Shown here: one piece after another, positions 55,345 to 63,305 of the stretch
Position numbering within the stretch: the stretch's first letter is position 1
How the letters are laid out: every line of letters starts with the position of its first letter
Origin: Myxococcales bacterium
GTDB lineage: Bacteria; Myxococcota; Polyangia; Polyangiales; Polyangiaceae
Reading direction: 5' to 3'
Length of the DNA: 64,000 bases
Assembly (NCBI GenBank): GCA_003151595.1
Contig: PLXW01000018.1
Coordinates: 1 to 64,000, forward strand
Notes under the pieces: model-generated
The model's input: only the letters and a program-made list of their open reading frames with translations
What the model was told of the DNA's origin: nothing
The model's database searches: none
Position numbers and translations under genes: made by a program

Positions 55345-55549
55345 GGGCGTCTCTCGAAGCGTAGCTCACCGTCGGTTGCGCGCCTGTTGGAGGGCCGTCG
55401 CCCATGCCCGCAGAGTAGGTCGTCCTCCGAGGCATCGTTCGGTCGGTGACGTGTTCATTTTCCCGCCGCCCTCGCAGCGGTCGGCGTCGAGTCGTCGACC
55501 AAAAAAGACCGGTCCCCCGGAAAGAAACCCCGCGGTCCGTGTTTCATCC

Positions 55550-55591
55550 GCGAACCCGCATTTGCGAACGCTGATTCGCGAACCCCGATTC
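55550..55591 (+). repeat. three 14-bp direct repeats ahead of lectin gene
   Basis: Head-to-tail copies GCGAACCCGCATTT, GCGAACGCTGATTC and GCGAACCCCGATTC, ending one base before the ribosome site (GAGAGG, 55592-55597) of the lipoprotein gene. Position inside the leader suggests an operator or RNA-level control element. Confidence 0.75.
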
Positions 55592-55605
55592 GAGAGGAAT
55601 GAACC

Positions 55606-56895
55606 ATGAGATCCGCATCCCTGAGAGCAGCGTCCTTCGTCGGCGGTGTCGCGGCGCTCGTTGGCTCCTTCATGCTACCGGCATGCGGCGCGTCCCCGGC
55701 TTCCGAGGTCACGGACGATCAGACCGCCGCGGTCACGACGACGTCCAAGGGGCTCATCAAGTCGCAAGGGGGTCTTTGCCTCGACGTCTTCGCGAATCAA
55801 CAACAGTCGGGCGCCGCCGTCGACATCGCGACCTGCAACGGCACGGCCGCGCAGACGTTCGCGTTCACCGTGGGCGGTCCCGGTCCCATCATGAACGTCG
55901 CGAGCGGTCTGTGCCTGGACGACGTCTGGGGGGGTGGGCAGTCGCTTCAGATGGTCACGTGCAGCGGTCAACCCGAGCAGCAATGGATGGTCTGGGGAAC
56001 GTTCCCCACGAGCACGCAGATCCGGGACGACGCCTTCGCGCATTGCCTCGACGTGCTCGGCAATCAGCAGAGGAGCGGACAGACCGCCGACCCCTCGACG
56101 TGCAACGGCACCGGCGCGCAAGTCTGGAGCTTCCAACCGCTCCCGCCGACGTGCGGCGACCTCGGGAAGAACGCTTGCGGCGGCAGCACTCCCACCAATT
56201 ACACGTGCAACGCGGGACTCAGCCCCGAGGGAACCGTAGCGGGGACTGGATCGTGGAGCGTCATCTGCTGCCCCTCGGGCGACAGGAATCTGGGGAGCAT
56301 CTGTTGCCCGTCCGGGGACGTGAACTCGAAGGGGCAATGCACCGCGTGCGGAGCCGGCGGACAGCCGGCGTGCACGGGCGGTGCGTGCAATGGCGGCTTC
56401 ACATCCGTGAACGGCACGTGCGAGCCGTGCGGCGCGAGCGGCAAGCCCGCGTGCGGGAGCACGTGCAACAGCGGTCTGGTTTCCGTGAACGGCACCTGCG
56501 AACCGTGCGGTGCGCAGAACGGGATTTGCTGCGCCAACTCGACGTGCAGCAGCGGCTTGGTTTGCGTCGGCGCGGTCACCCCTGGTGGGAAATGCGTTCC
56601 GCCGAGTCAGGTCGGGGGCAGCAGCGGCGGAAGCAGCAGCGGCGGAAGCAGCAGCAGCGGCGGAAGCAGCAGCAGCGGCGGGAGCTCGAGTGGCGGTTCG
56701 ACGTGCGGAGGGGCGAACGGCCCGTGCCCGTGCAAGTCGGACGGGACGTGCTCCTCGGGGTACACCTGCATCGGCGGCACGACCTGCTACCAGTGCGGAG
56801 AGACCGGGGGGATCTGCTGCAACATCGACAAGTACAACTCCAAGCAGTGCTCGCAGGCCAGCTCGAGCTGCAACTCCGGCTACTGTTATCAGTAA
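55606..56895 (+). CDS. secreted Cys-rich lipoprotein with ricin-type lectin domain
   Basis: 429 residues. GAGAGG lies eight bases before ATG. The signal peptide ends in SFMLPACG, a lipobox-like site. Residues about 45-180 are a ricin-B type beta-trefoil with repeated GLCLDV/HCLDVLGNQQRSG segments and QxW/QxF sites (QTF, QQW, QVW), predicting carbohydrate binding. Residues 185-335 are Cys-rich modules (CGASGKPACGS, SVNGTCEPCG) repeated two to three times. A Ser-Gly linker at about 340-365 (repeated GGSSSSGGSS) leads to a last Cys-rich module. Likely surface-exposed and sugar-binding; typical of predatory myxobacterial secretomes. Confidence 0.82.
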   Translation: MRSASLRAASFVGGVAALVGSFMLPACGASPASEVTDDQTAAVTTTSKGLIKSQGGLCLDVFANQQQSGAAVDIATCNGTAAQTFAFTVGGPGPIMNVASGLCLDDVWGGGQSLQMVTCSGQPEQQWMVWGTFPTSTQIRDDAFAHCLDVLGNQQRSGQTADPSTCNGTGAQVWSFQPLPPTCGDLGKNACGGSTPTNYTCNAGLSPEGTVAGTGSWSVICCPSGDRNLGSICCPSGDVNSKGQCTACGAGGQPACTGGACNGGFTSVNGTCEPCGASGKPACGSTCNSGLVSVNGTCEPCGAQNGICCANSTCSSGLVCVGAVTPGGKCVPPSQVGGSSGGSSSGGSSSSGGSSSSGGSSSGGSTCGGANGPCPCKSDGTCSSGYTCIGGTTCYQCGETGGICCNIDKYNSKQCSQASSSCNSGYCYQ

Positions 56896-56967
56896 CGGCG
56901 ACGTCGAGCGCGACGTCGCAGCGCTCCACGGAGCGCGTTCCAGGTGCTCGCGCGGTGATGTGAGCGC

Positions 56968-57729
56968 TCAGTGCGGTGACCCGGGCTGCAAGAACTGCCA
57001 GATCGCCAGCAGGAGCAGGAGCAACAGGAAGCCGAGCGGCAGGACGCACCCCAGCTTGATCGAGCTGGCCCGCGCGGGCGCGGGCGCGCTCGGATCGTCG
57101 GGCAACCGAGCTCCGATCTCGGCGACCCCGGCGCGAATGGGATCGCACGCGAGCATGTAGACGAACCATCCGGCTGTCGCTGCCGTCGTCGTGGCGATTC
57201 CGATCCCTGGCACGCGCGGAGCCACGCCAACCGCGAGCCCGACGACGGTCGTGGCGAGCGAGATCACGGCAGCCGCGACGCTCTGTGCCCTGGGTGCATG
57301 TCTCGGATCGCCCCCGGCGCGCAGCCCGTCGTCGAGCCGGGCCCAGAGGCGCAGGTTCATCGCGAAGATCCAGTAGAAGCCGTAGACCGGCACGAACAGG
57401 AGCCCGACGGCGCGCCCCGGCGTCATGCCTCCGCGCCATCGCGCTGGGAGACCGCTCCAGGCGGCGGAGATCCACATGAGCGCGAACACGCCGCGACCGA
57501 TCCCGATCGGACCGGAGAGGACCCACGTCATCGTGTGGACGAGCGCAGGCGACAGCCCGATGGTCGCGGAGAAGTAGATGGCCACGAGCCCCGCGATCAT
57601 GACGAGCGAGATGCCGAGGTACGCCCACTTCCAGTGGACGCCCAGGCTTCGCGCGCCCTTCGCGCCGCGCATCGCCGGCGCACTGGGCGCGGCGTAGGGG
57701 TTGTAGGGCGGTCGTTCGGGCGCGGTCAT
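56968..57729 (-). CDS. multi-pass membrane protein of unknown function
   Basis: 253 residues from ATG 57729 (ATG 57756 would add nine residues). A Pro/Ala/Tyr-rich cytoplasmic start (PERPPYNPYAAPSAPAM) precedes about five membrane helices: YLGISLVMIAGLVAIYFSA, GRGVFALMWISAAWSG, AVGLLFVPVYGFYWIFAMN, an Ala/Val-rich helix near 160-182, and a C-terminal one (LGFLLLLLLLAIWQFL). The LFVPVYGFYWIF-NLRLWARLDDGL segment resembles small families of prokaryotic membrane proteins seen with DUF4328-like neighbours, but I cannot name it. Divergent from the TTL-PqqD gene. Confidence 0.72.
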   Translation of the reverse strand: MTAPERPPYNPYAAPSAPAMRGAKGARSLGVHWKWAYLGISLVMIAGLVAIYFSATIGLSPALVHTMTWVLSGPIGIGRGVFALMWISAAWSGLPARWRGGMTPGRAVGLLFVPVYGFYWIFAMNLRLWARLDDGLRAGGDPRHAPRAQSVAAAVISLATTVVGLAVGVAPRVPGIGIATTTAATAGWFVYMLACDPIRAGVAEIGARLPDDPSAPAPARASSIKLGCVLPLGFLLLLLLLAIWQFLQPGSPH

Positions 57730-57831
57730 CTCGGGAGGATACGCGGCGGGGAGCATTCCACCGCTGGAGCGATGTCACGAGGTGCCCACGGATCTCCGTC
57801 ATCGAAACGAGCTACCCTCGTCGCCACTCGC

Positions 57832-59307
57832 GTGACTCTCCCCGAACAGCGTTGCGACCCGGACGCGCCGGCCGCGAAAGAGGAGGTGCCTTTCCCTCAC
57901 GCGCGCCCGTTCTCCTTGCAGGGCGGGACGTCGCAGCCGCTCGTCGCGTCGGTGCTCCGTCGCTCCGGGGCGCGGCGCTCCACGGGAGAGAGCTGGGACG
58001 TGTACTGGGCCGACGGAACGAGCCCCGACGACGCGTACCGAAAGCTCGACGGCACGCGGAAGGTGGCGGGGTTCAAGGGGCTCGGGTGGTTGTGCTCGAA
58101 GAGCGGGCTAGCGACCGCGCTCGAGCGAGCGCGCACGCTGGCCGGGCGGCGCATCACGCACGACCTCTTCGACTTCGCGCCGCGGAGCTTCGTCTTCCCC
58201 GCCGACTTCCACGCCTGGCGCGTGCGCGCCGCGGACGAGCCCGAAGCGATCTGGATCTCGAAGGTGGGCGACGGCGCGCGCGGTGAAGGGGTGAACGTCG
58301 TCACCGACGTCGAGGCCGTCCGGCCGACCCCCAACCTCGTGCTCCAGGAGTACGTGGCGGCGCCGCACCTCCTCGACGGACACAAGTACACGTTGCGGGT
58401 CTACGTCGCGATCACGTCGCTCGATCCTCTCCGCGTCTGGGTCTTCCCCGACGGGCTCACCAAGCTCACGACGCGCCCGTACACCCTCGATCGCGCCTCG
58501 CTCGGCGACCGCTTCGTCCATCTCACGAACCCGACGGTGCTCCGCCAGGACCAGGGGGCCGACCTCGCGTCGAAGCGCATGACGCACGAGCGTTACCGCG
58601 AGCGTCTGCGCCGGGATGGGCACGACGACGCGCGTCTCTTTCGTGCGATCCACGCGATGGTCGCGAAGGCTGCGCTGGCCGCGCGCGAGCCGATGCTCAC
58701 GGCGCAATCGGCGGCGAGGCTCCCCGTCGAGGGGGCGTTCTCGCTCGTCGGCCTCGACGTGCTCGTCGACGAACGGATGCGACCGTGGCTCCTCGAAGTG
58801 AACATGGGCCCGTCGCTGGCCGTCGAGTCGGCCGCAACGACCGACAGCGCGCGCGCCGAAGAGGAGCTGAAGACCCGCGTGGTCGCCGACCTGCTCGGGG
58901 TCCTCGGGTTGTGCCCCGACGCGCCGGTGCTCTACGAGCCGGTGTTCCCGTCGATCGCGATGTTCGACTGGCTCCCGGCGTACGAGGAGATCCGACCGAG
59001 CGACGTTGCCGATCTACGCGAGGTCTGCGCGCGGCAGGCGTTCGATCCGCGCGTCGACGTCGATGCCGTGACGATCGAGCACGACGCGCCCGAGGAGCTC
59101 GTCGTGATCCATGAGCGTCACGCGCACCGCATCGAGCTGAACGCGACCGCGGCGCTCATCTGGCGTTCGTTCGCGAAGGGGGCGTCGGCGAGCGAGACGG
59201 TCCGCGCCGTCGAGCTGCAAGACGGCCCGGAGTCCGCGGCCGACGACGTCTGGGAGACGCTCGCGCGCTTCGTCCAGATCGGCGCGTGGACGGTGCGACG
59301 GAGCTAG
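57832..59307 (+). CDS. TTL-like ATP-grasp ligase fused to C-terminal PqqD-type domain
   Basis: 491 residues from GTG 57832 (ATG 57772 is an alternative). Residues about 50-380 match tubulin-tyrosine-ligase-like ATP-grasp enzymes: WDVYWADG, FKGLGWLCSK, PADFHAWR, IWISKVGDGARGEGVNVV, LVLQEYVAAPHLLDGHKYTLRVYVAITSL (183-195), GDRFVHLTNP (233), and FSLVGLDVLVDERMRPWLLEVNMGPSLA (near 321) with the ATP/Mg residues Glu and Asn. TTL enzymes join an amino acid to a protein or peptide end. Residues about 410-491 are a PqqD-like fold (HERHAHRIELNATAALIWRSF, EDVWETLARFVQIGAW-like end), which in peptide-modification systems binds the leader peptide. No precursor peptide is evident beside it. The fusion suggests a guided peptide ligase; this is inference. 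Confidence 0.85.
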   Translation: MTLPEQRCDPDAPAAKEEVPFPHARPFSLQGGTSQPLVASVLRRSGARRSTGESWDVYWADGTSPDDAYRKLDGTRKVAGFKGLGWLCSKSGLATALERARTLAGRRITHDLFDFAPRSFVFPADFHAWRVRAADEPEAIWISKVGDGARGEGVNVVTDVEAVRPTPNLVLQEYVAAPHLLDGHKYTLRVYVAITSLDPLRVWVFPDGLTKLTTRPYTLDRASLGDRFVHLTNPTVLRQDQGADLASKRMTHERYRERLRRDGHDDARLFRAIHAMVAKAALAAREPMLTAQSAARLPVEGAFSLVGLDVLVDERMRPWLLEVNMGPSLAVESAATTDSARAEEELKTRVVADLLGVLGLCPDAPVLYEPVFPSIAMFDWLPAYEEIRPSDVADLREVCARQAFDPRVDVDAVTIEHDAPEELVVIHERHAHRIELNATAALIWRSFAKGASASETVRAVELQDGPESAADDVWETLARFVQIGAWTVRRS

Positions 59308-59329
59308 CGCGGCGAGGCGGTCGTGAGCC

Positions 59330-60664
59330 TCAGAAGCACTCGTTGTTGATGCAATACGATGCTCCGATGTCGATGCAGTTGACGTCGTAGAGACACTCGA
59401 CGCACTCGTTGCTGCTGGTGCTGCAGTAGGGGGTCGGTGCTTCGCAGCTGCCGCACGGGCTGGGGCTGGTGCACGTGCCCGCCTCGCACGAGTCTCCGCT
59501 CGGACACTCGCTATTGTTCAGGCACTGCTGGCAGGTCGCCGACTCGACGTTGCAGAAGGGAGTCGCGCCGCTGCAGGTGCCGCACACGCTGACGCACTGG
59601 CCGCTCGGGTTGCAGACGTTCCCGACCGCGCACTCGCTGTTGGTCAGGCACTGCTGGCAGGTCGCCGACACCGTGTTGCAAAAGGGTGTCGCGGGGCTGC
59701 AGGTGCCGCATACGCTGACGCACTGGCCGCTCGCGTTGCAGTTCTGCCCGCTCGCGCACTCGCTGTTGCTCAGACATTGCACGCAGGTCGCCAGCCCGGC
59801 GTTGCAGAAGGGAGTCGGTGCGGTGCAAGTGCCGCACGCGCTCACGCACTGGTTGCTCCCGTTGCAGACCTGCCCGGCGGCGCACTCGGTGTTGTTCACG
59901 CACTGGACGCACTGGTCGCTCGGACTGCAGACCAAGCCGCTCGTGCAGTCCGACGTGTGCAGACACTGCACGCAGGTCGACGAGGTCGTGTTGCACAAAG
60001 GCGTCGGCGAGACGCACGTGCCGCAGGGGCTGCCGGAGTCGATCCCGGCGTCGGTGCCCGCCGGCGTTCCGTACACCGTGCCGAGGAACGAGAAGTCCGT
60101 CGAGTTCGGGTCGTCGAACACCCATTCGATGTTCCCCGACTGCCCGCCGCTCCCCGCGATGCTCCCGTACACATAAGGAGCGCCGACGGCGTGCACGGTG
60201 CTCGCCGTGATCGTCGTGAACTGGGCCGTCGTCTCCGAGACTGCCACCGGGAAGTCGTTGACGATGTTCACCATGCCGCAGAGGTGAGGATCGCCGAGCG
60301 TGCCGCCGCATCCGGCGGTGTTCGTCGTGTCCCAGATCACGCTCCCCGGAACGGTGTGCACGACGACGTGGCTCGCGCCCGGACCCTCCGGGAGCTGCTG
60401 GTACTGGGGAGTGATCGCGCCCGCGTTGGGCGCCGCGTAGGCGATCGTGATCGTCCGCTTCGCTACGCTGGCCTCGCCGCGAAAGGTGTAGAGGACGGAC
60501 GCTCCGGCGGGCGCGCTCGCCGATGCAGGCTGCTGCGACGGCGCATCGATCGGCAGCGGCGCGTCGTTTCGTCCTGCCGTGGAGCAGGCGACGACGGCCC
60601 CAACGCCACAACACATCAGGCCGGCGCGGTGGAGGCTGGATACCTTGACGACGGCCTTACCCAT
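59330..60664 (-). CDS. Cys-rich repeat lipoprotein
   Basis: 444 residues. The signal peptide ends in GAVVACS, a lipobox. Residues about 50-205 form a beta-rich domain (TITIAYAAPNAGAITPQY; DPHLCGMVNIVNDFPVAVSE). From about 213 to the end there are five Cys-rich units of about 42 residues, each with the pattern CGTCxxxTPFCNxxxxTC(V/Q)QCLxNSECxxGxxCNxSGQCVS; the first carries an extra half-unit. The Cys spacing predicts a chain of disulfide-knotted modules, suitable as a rigid surface stalk. Convergent with the TTL-PqqD gene 22 bases away and divergent from the membrane kinase gene. Confidence 0.82.
   Translation of the reverse strand: MGKAVVKVSSLHRAGLMCCGVGAVVACSTAGRNDAPLPIDAPSQQPASASAPAGASVLYTFRGEASVAKRTITIAYAAPNAGAITPQYQQLPEGPGASHVVVHTVPGSVIWDTTNTAGCGGTLGDPHLCGMVNIVNDFPVAVSETTAQFTTITASTVHAVGAPYVYGSIAGSGGQSGNIEWVFDDPNSTDFSFLGTVYGTPAGTDAGIDSGSPCGTCVSPTPLCNTTSSTCVQCLHTSDCTSGLVCSPSDQCVQCVNNTECAAGQVCNGSNQCVSACGTCTAPTPFCNAGLATCVQCLSNSECASGQNCNASGQCVSVCGTCSPATPFCNTVSATCQQCLTNSECAVGNVCNPSGQCVSVCGTCSGATPFCNVESATCQQCLNNSECPSGDSCEAGTCTSPSPCGSCEAPTPYCSTSSNECVECLYDVNCIDIGASYCINNECF
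59343..60030 (-). repeat. tandem repeats of about 126 bp inside Cys-rich lipoprotein gene
   Basis: Five imperfect units encode the CGTC...QCVS modules. The middle three are closest at DNA level, for example the recurring stretch around CTGCAGGTGCCGCA at 59571, 59697 and similar points. Recombination between units could change stalk length. Confidence 0.75.
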
Positions 60665-60895
60665 CAGCTCAGGTTACGGGGGCCGCGCCGGCCATCGCAA
60701 GAAAGGGAGCGCGTGGTCATGCAAGTCGGTAGTCGTCCTGACTACTTCCTCGTCGGTCAGCTGGGCGGACGTTGCGATACGCACGCCCGATCCGCGGCGC
60801 GCTTTCTGACTCCATCTCCGTCGGAACGACAGCGCCGTTCTTGTGCGCCGCGACCCACATCGCGGCGGTCTCGACCGTGTGGCAGGGTTGATCCG

Positions 60896-62509
60896 ATGGC
60901 CGGTTCGTTCATCCCTCCGATGATCAGCGAGACGCGCGCCGTCGTGCAGCCGCCGACGTCCAAGGACATCGGGGCTCAGCTCCTCGACGAGCTCTGGCGC
61001 CGCGCGCGGCAATCCATACCCGCGTTCATCATCGTCGTGGCGATCGCTTGGCCGATCGTTCGGGAGGCCGCCCTCGCCAGCGAGCAGACGCGGGTGGCGT
61101 ACGCCTCGGTCCTCGTCGTCGCCCTCGCGCGATGGATCGCGGCGATCGTCGTCTCGCGAAATGCGGCGCGGCTCTCGTCCACGCTGCGCTACCGACTGAT
61201 GTTCGCCGGCGCGCTCGCGAACGGGCTCGCGATCGGTTGGCTCGACTTGCTCCTCTATCGCGAGCTCGGTCCGCTCGCCCTCGGCATCTGGATGACGTGC
61301 ATCGCGGGCATCGCGGGCGGAGCGACGGTCAGCCTCGGCGCGCGGCCGGAGGTGTTTCTGGCGTACGCCACGCCCGCCATGGGAGCGTTCGCGCTGGCTC
61401 CTCTCTTGTGGCCGCGTGATCTCGCCGGCGTGGTCGCCGCGGCGATCTGCATCTGGCTCCTGTACTCGTTCGTGCAGGTCGCGCAGTACGGCAAGTCGCG
61501 GAAGGAGTTCATCGTGCTCAACCTCGAGCTCGACGCCAAGGTTCGACTCCTCAACACGAACAACACCGAGCTCGCGCGCAAGAACCTCGAGCTGGAGGAG
61601 ATGAGCCGTCGCGCCGACCGCATCTTCGCGGCCCTCGGCGGCGCGCTCCCGGGCAAGGTGCTGGCGGGAAAATATCTCCTCGATTCGCGCGTGGGCACGG
61701 GCGGCTTCTCGATCGTGTTCCGCGGGACGCACGTGGGCATCGGGCGGAGCGTCGCGGTGAAGATCTTTCGCCCGCAGGCCGGGAACGACTCCGGGGCATC
61801 GCTCGAGCGCTTCCGCTACGAAGGAATGGCGAGCGGCCGCATTCGCCATCCCAACATCGTCGAGGTGCTCGACGCGGGGATCTCGGACGACGGCATCCCT
61901 TACATCGCGATGGAGCTCTTGAACGGGAACACGCTGGAGAAGGAGCTCGAGCAAGAGAAGCGACTCCCGCTCCCGCGCATCGCGTCGATCATGGAGAAGG
62001 TGTGCCTCGGGTTGGCGGCCGCGCACGACGCGAAGGTCATCCATCGTGACGTGAAGCCCGAGAACATCTTCATCGACCGCAACGAGGACGTGGAGACCGT
62101 CAAGGTGCTCGACTTCGGGATCGCGAAGATGGTCGATTCTGCGAGGGTGAACGGACAGATCACCTCGACGGGAGACCTGCTGGGAACGCCCTACTACATG
62201 GCTCCGGAGCGCCTCTTGGGGCACGAGAGCGACGAGAGCGCGGACGTGTACAGCGTCGGGCTGATCCTCTATCGCGCGCTCGTTGGTCGTCTCCCTTTCG
62301 AGGGGACCGTGGCCGAGATCATGGTGCAGGCCGTCTCCAAGCGCCCGCGTGACATCGGGGAGGTCATCACGGATCTGCCGCGAGACGTCGCGAAGCTGAT
62401 CATGCGCTCGCTCGATCAGGAGTCGGCGGAGAGGCCGACGGCGCGAGAGTTCGCGGACGCGCTCGCGAGAGCGGCACGCGGGAACGTGCGGCGAATTCAC
62501 GCGGCCTGA
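60896..62509 (+). CDS. membrane-anchored Ser/Thr protein kinase with N-terminal polytopic domain
   Basis: 537 residues from ATG 60896. About six membrane helices occupy residues 38-205 (IPAFIIVVAIAWPIV; VAYASVLVVALARWIAAIVV; LGIWMTCIAGIAGGATVSLG; VVAAAICIWLLYSFVQVA), like MASE-type sensor modules of cyclases and His kinases. A coiled coil follows (VLNLELDAKVRLLNTNNTELARKNLELEEM). The kinase domain is at about 258-520: GTGGFS loop, VAVKIF, HRDVKPEN, DFG, GTPYYMAPE. Here the kinase is at the C-terminus, the reverse of the usual bacterial PknB layout. Input is likely sensed within the membrane. Confidence 0.9.
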   Translation: MAGSFIPPMISETRAVVQPPTSKDIGAQLLDELWRRARQSIPAFIIVVAIAWPIVREAALASEQTRVAYASVLVVALARWIAAIVVSRNAARLSSTLRYRLMFAGALANGLAIGWLDLLLYRELGPLALGIWMTCIAGIAGGATVSLGARPEVFLAYATPAMGAFALAPLLWPRDLAGVVAAAICIWLLYSFVQVAQYGKSRKEFIVLNLELDAKVRLLNTNNTELARKNLELEEMSRRADRIFAALGGALPGKVLAGKYLLDSRVGTGGFSIVFRGTHVGIGRSVAVKIFRPQAGNDSGASLERFRYEGMASGRIRHPNIVEVLDAGISDDGIPYIAMELLNGNTLEKELEQEKRLPLPRIASIMEKVCLGLAAAHDAKVIHRDVKPENIFIDRNEDVETVKVLDFGIAKMVDSARVNGQITSTGDLLGTPYYMAPERLLGHESDESADVYSVGLILYRALVGRLPFEGTVAEIMVQAVSKRPRDIGEVITDLPRDVAKLIMRSLDQESAERPTAREFADALARAARGNVRRIHAA

Positions 62510-62531
62510 GAGCGCGGGGACGCCGCGCGCT

Positions 62532-63305
62532 TCACGATGCGTGCGTCCGCCCGAAGGCGCCCTCGTCGGTGCCCGAGAGCGACCAGCGAAAGAGCGCCTC
62601 TCGTACACGTGCGAACACCGATGGCATCGAGACGCGGATGGGCACCGGCTCGCGCGAATCGCTCGTCGTCGCCTCGTGGATCTTCAGGCCATGATCCTGG
62701 AGCCGCGCGAGCACGACCGAGAGATCGCGCGCGATCGGAGCGCCGAGAGCTTCCCGCAGGACGACGACATGTTCGATCCCGTGAGCCGTGAGCTCTCCGC
62801 CCGTCGGAAAATCGAAGCTCGTACAGACGGATCGGTTGTCGAAGACTCCGGACGGGACGAACCCGGGGGCCCGGCGACCTGCGTCGAGGAGGAAGGCCGG
62901 GGGCGCGTCCTTGCGGAGTGCGATTGCGCCAACTGAAGTCGCGCTCTCTTCGAGCGCATCGACGATGGGCCACAGATCGACGGCTGCCGGAGAGGTCGGA
63001 TAGGCATTGAAGAGAGGTACCGGCCGGAAGCCTAGCCGTGCCACCGCCACGCCCGCGTGAACTGCCATCGCCCCTTGGAGATCGACGACGAGCGCCGTGT
63101 TGGTCGAATGGCCGCTGCGATAGGGCGCCGCGAGCGGGTCGAGCGGTACGACCTGCGAGAGACTCAGCGCGAGTCCGTGAGGCTCCGCAGCAACGTCCGA
63201 GATCGAGGTTCGACCTCGCACATGAGCGAAGAGCACGGGCTTGGTCCAGCGAGTCCATTCGCAACCTTGCGGCGCCCAGGCGCGGAACACTTCGTCCTTC
63301 GTCAC
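62532..63305 (-). CDS. protein of unknown function coupled to circularly permuted ATP-grasp gene
   Basis: 257 residues from GTG 63305, which overlaps the upstream stop by four bases (GTGA). No signal peptide or membrane helix. Visible segments: VTKDEVFRAWAPQGCEWTRWTKPVLFAHV, YRSGHSTNTALVVDLQGAMAVHAGVAVARLGFRPVPLFNAY, AFLLDAGRRAPGFVPSGVFDNRSVC and EHVVVLREALGAPIARDLSVVLARLQDHG. The middle is alpha/beta-like. I do not recognise the family. Tight coupling implies a shared job with the ATP-grasp enzyme. Confidence 0.72.
   Translation of the reverse strand: MTKDEVFRAWAPQGCEWTRWTKPVLFAHVRGRTSISDVAAEPHGLALSLSQVVPLDPLAAPYRSGHSTNTALVVDLQGAMAVHAGVAVARLGFRPVPLFNAYPTSPAAVDLWPIVDALEESATSVGAIALRKDAPPAFLLDAGRRAPGFVPSGVFDNRSVCTSFDFPTGGELTAHGIEHVVVLREALGAPIARDLSVVLARLQDHGLKIHEATTSDSREPVPIRVSMPSVFARVREALFRWSLSGTDEGAFGRTHAS

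Noticed and set aside
55606..60664. Ribosomal peptide gene cluster around the TTL-PqqD gene
   Set aside because: No precursor peptide, protease or exporter is visible; the Cys-rich neighbours are lipoproteins with signal peptides, so a cluster is not claimed.
60729..60745. GTAGTC-GTCCT-GACTAC hairpin as part of a tRNA or small RNA
   Set aside because: No acceptor, D or T arms fit around it; a 6-bp hairpin alone is weak.
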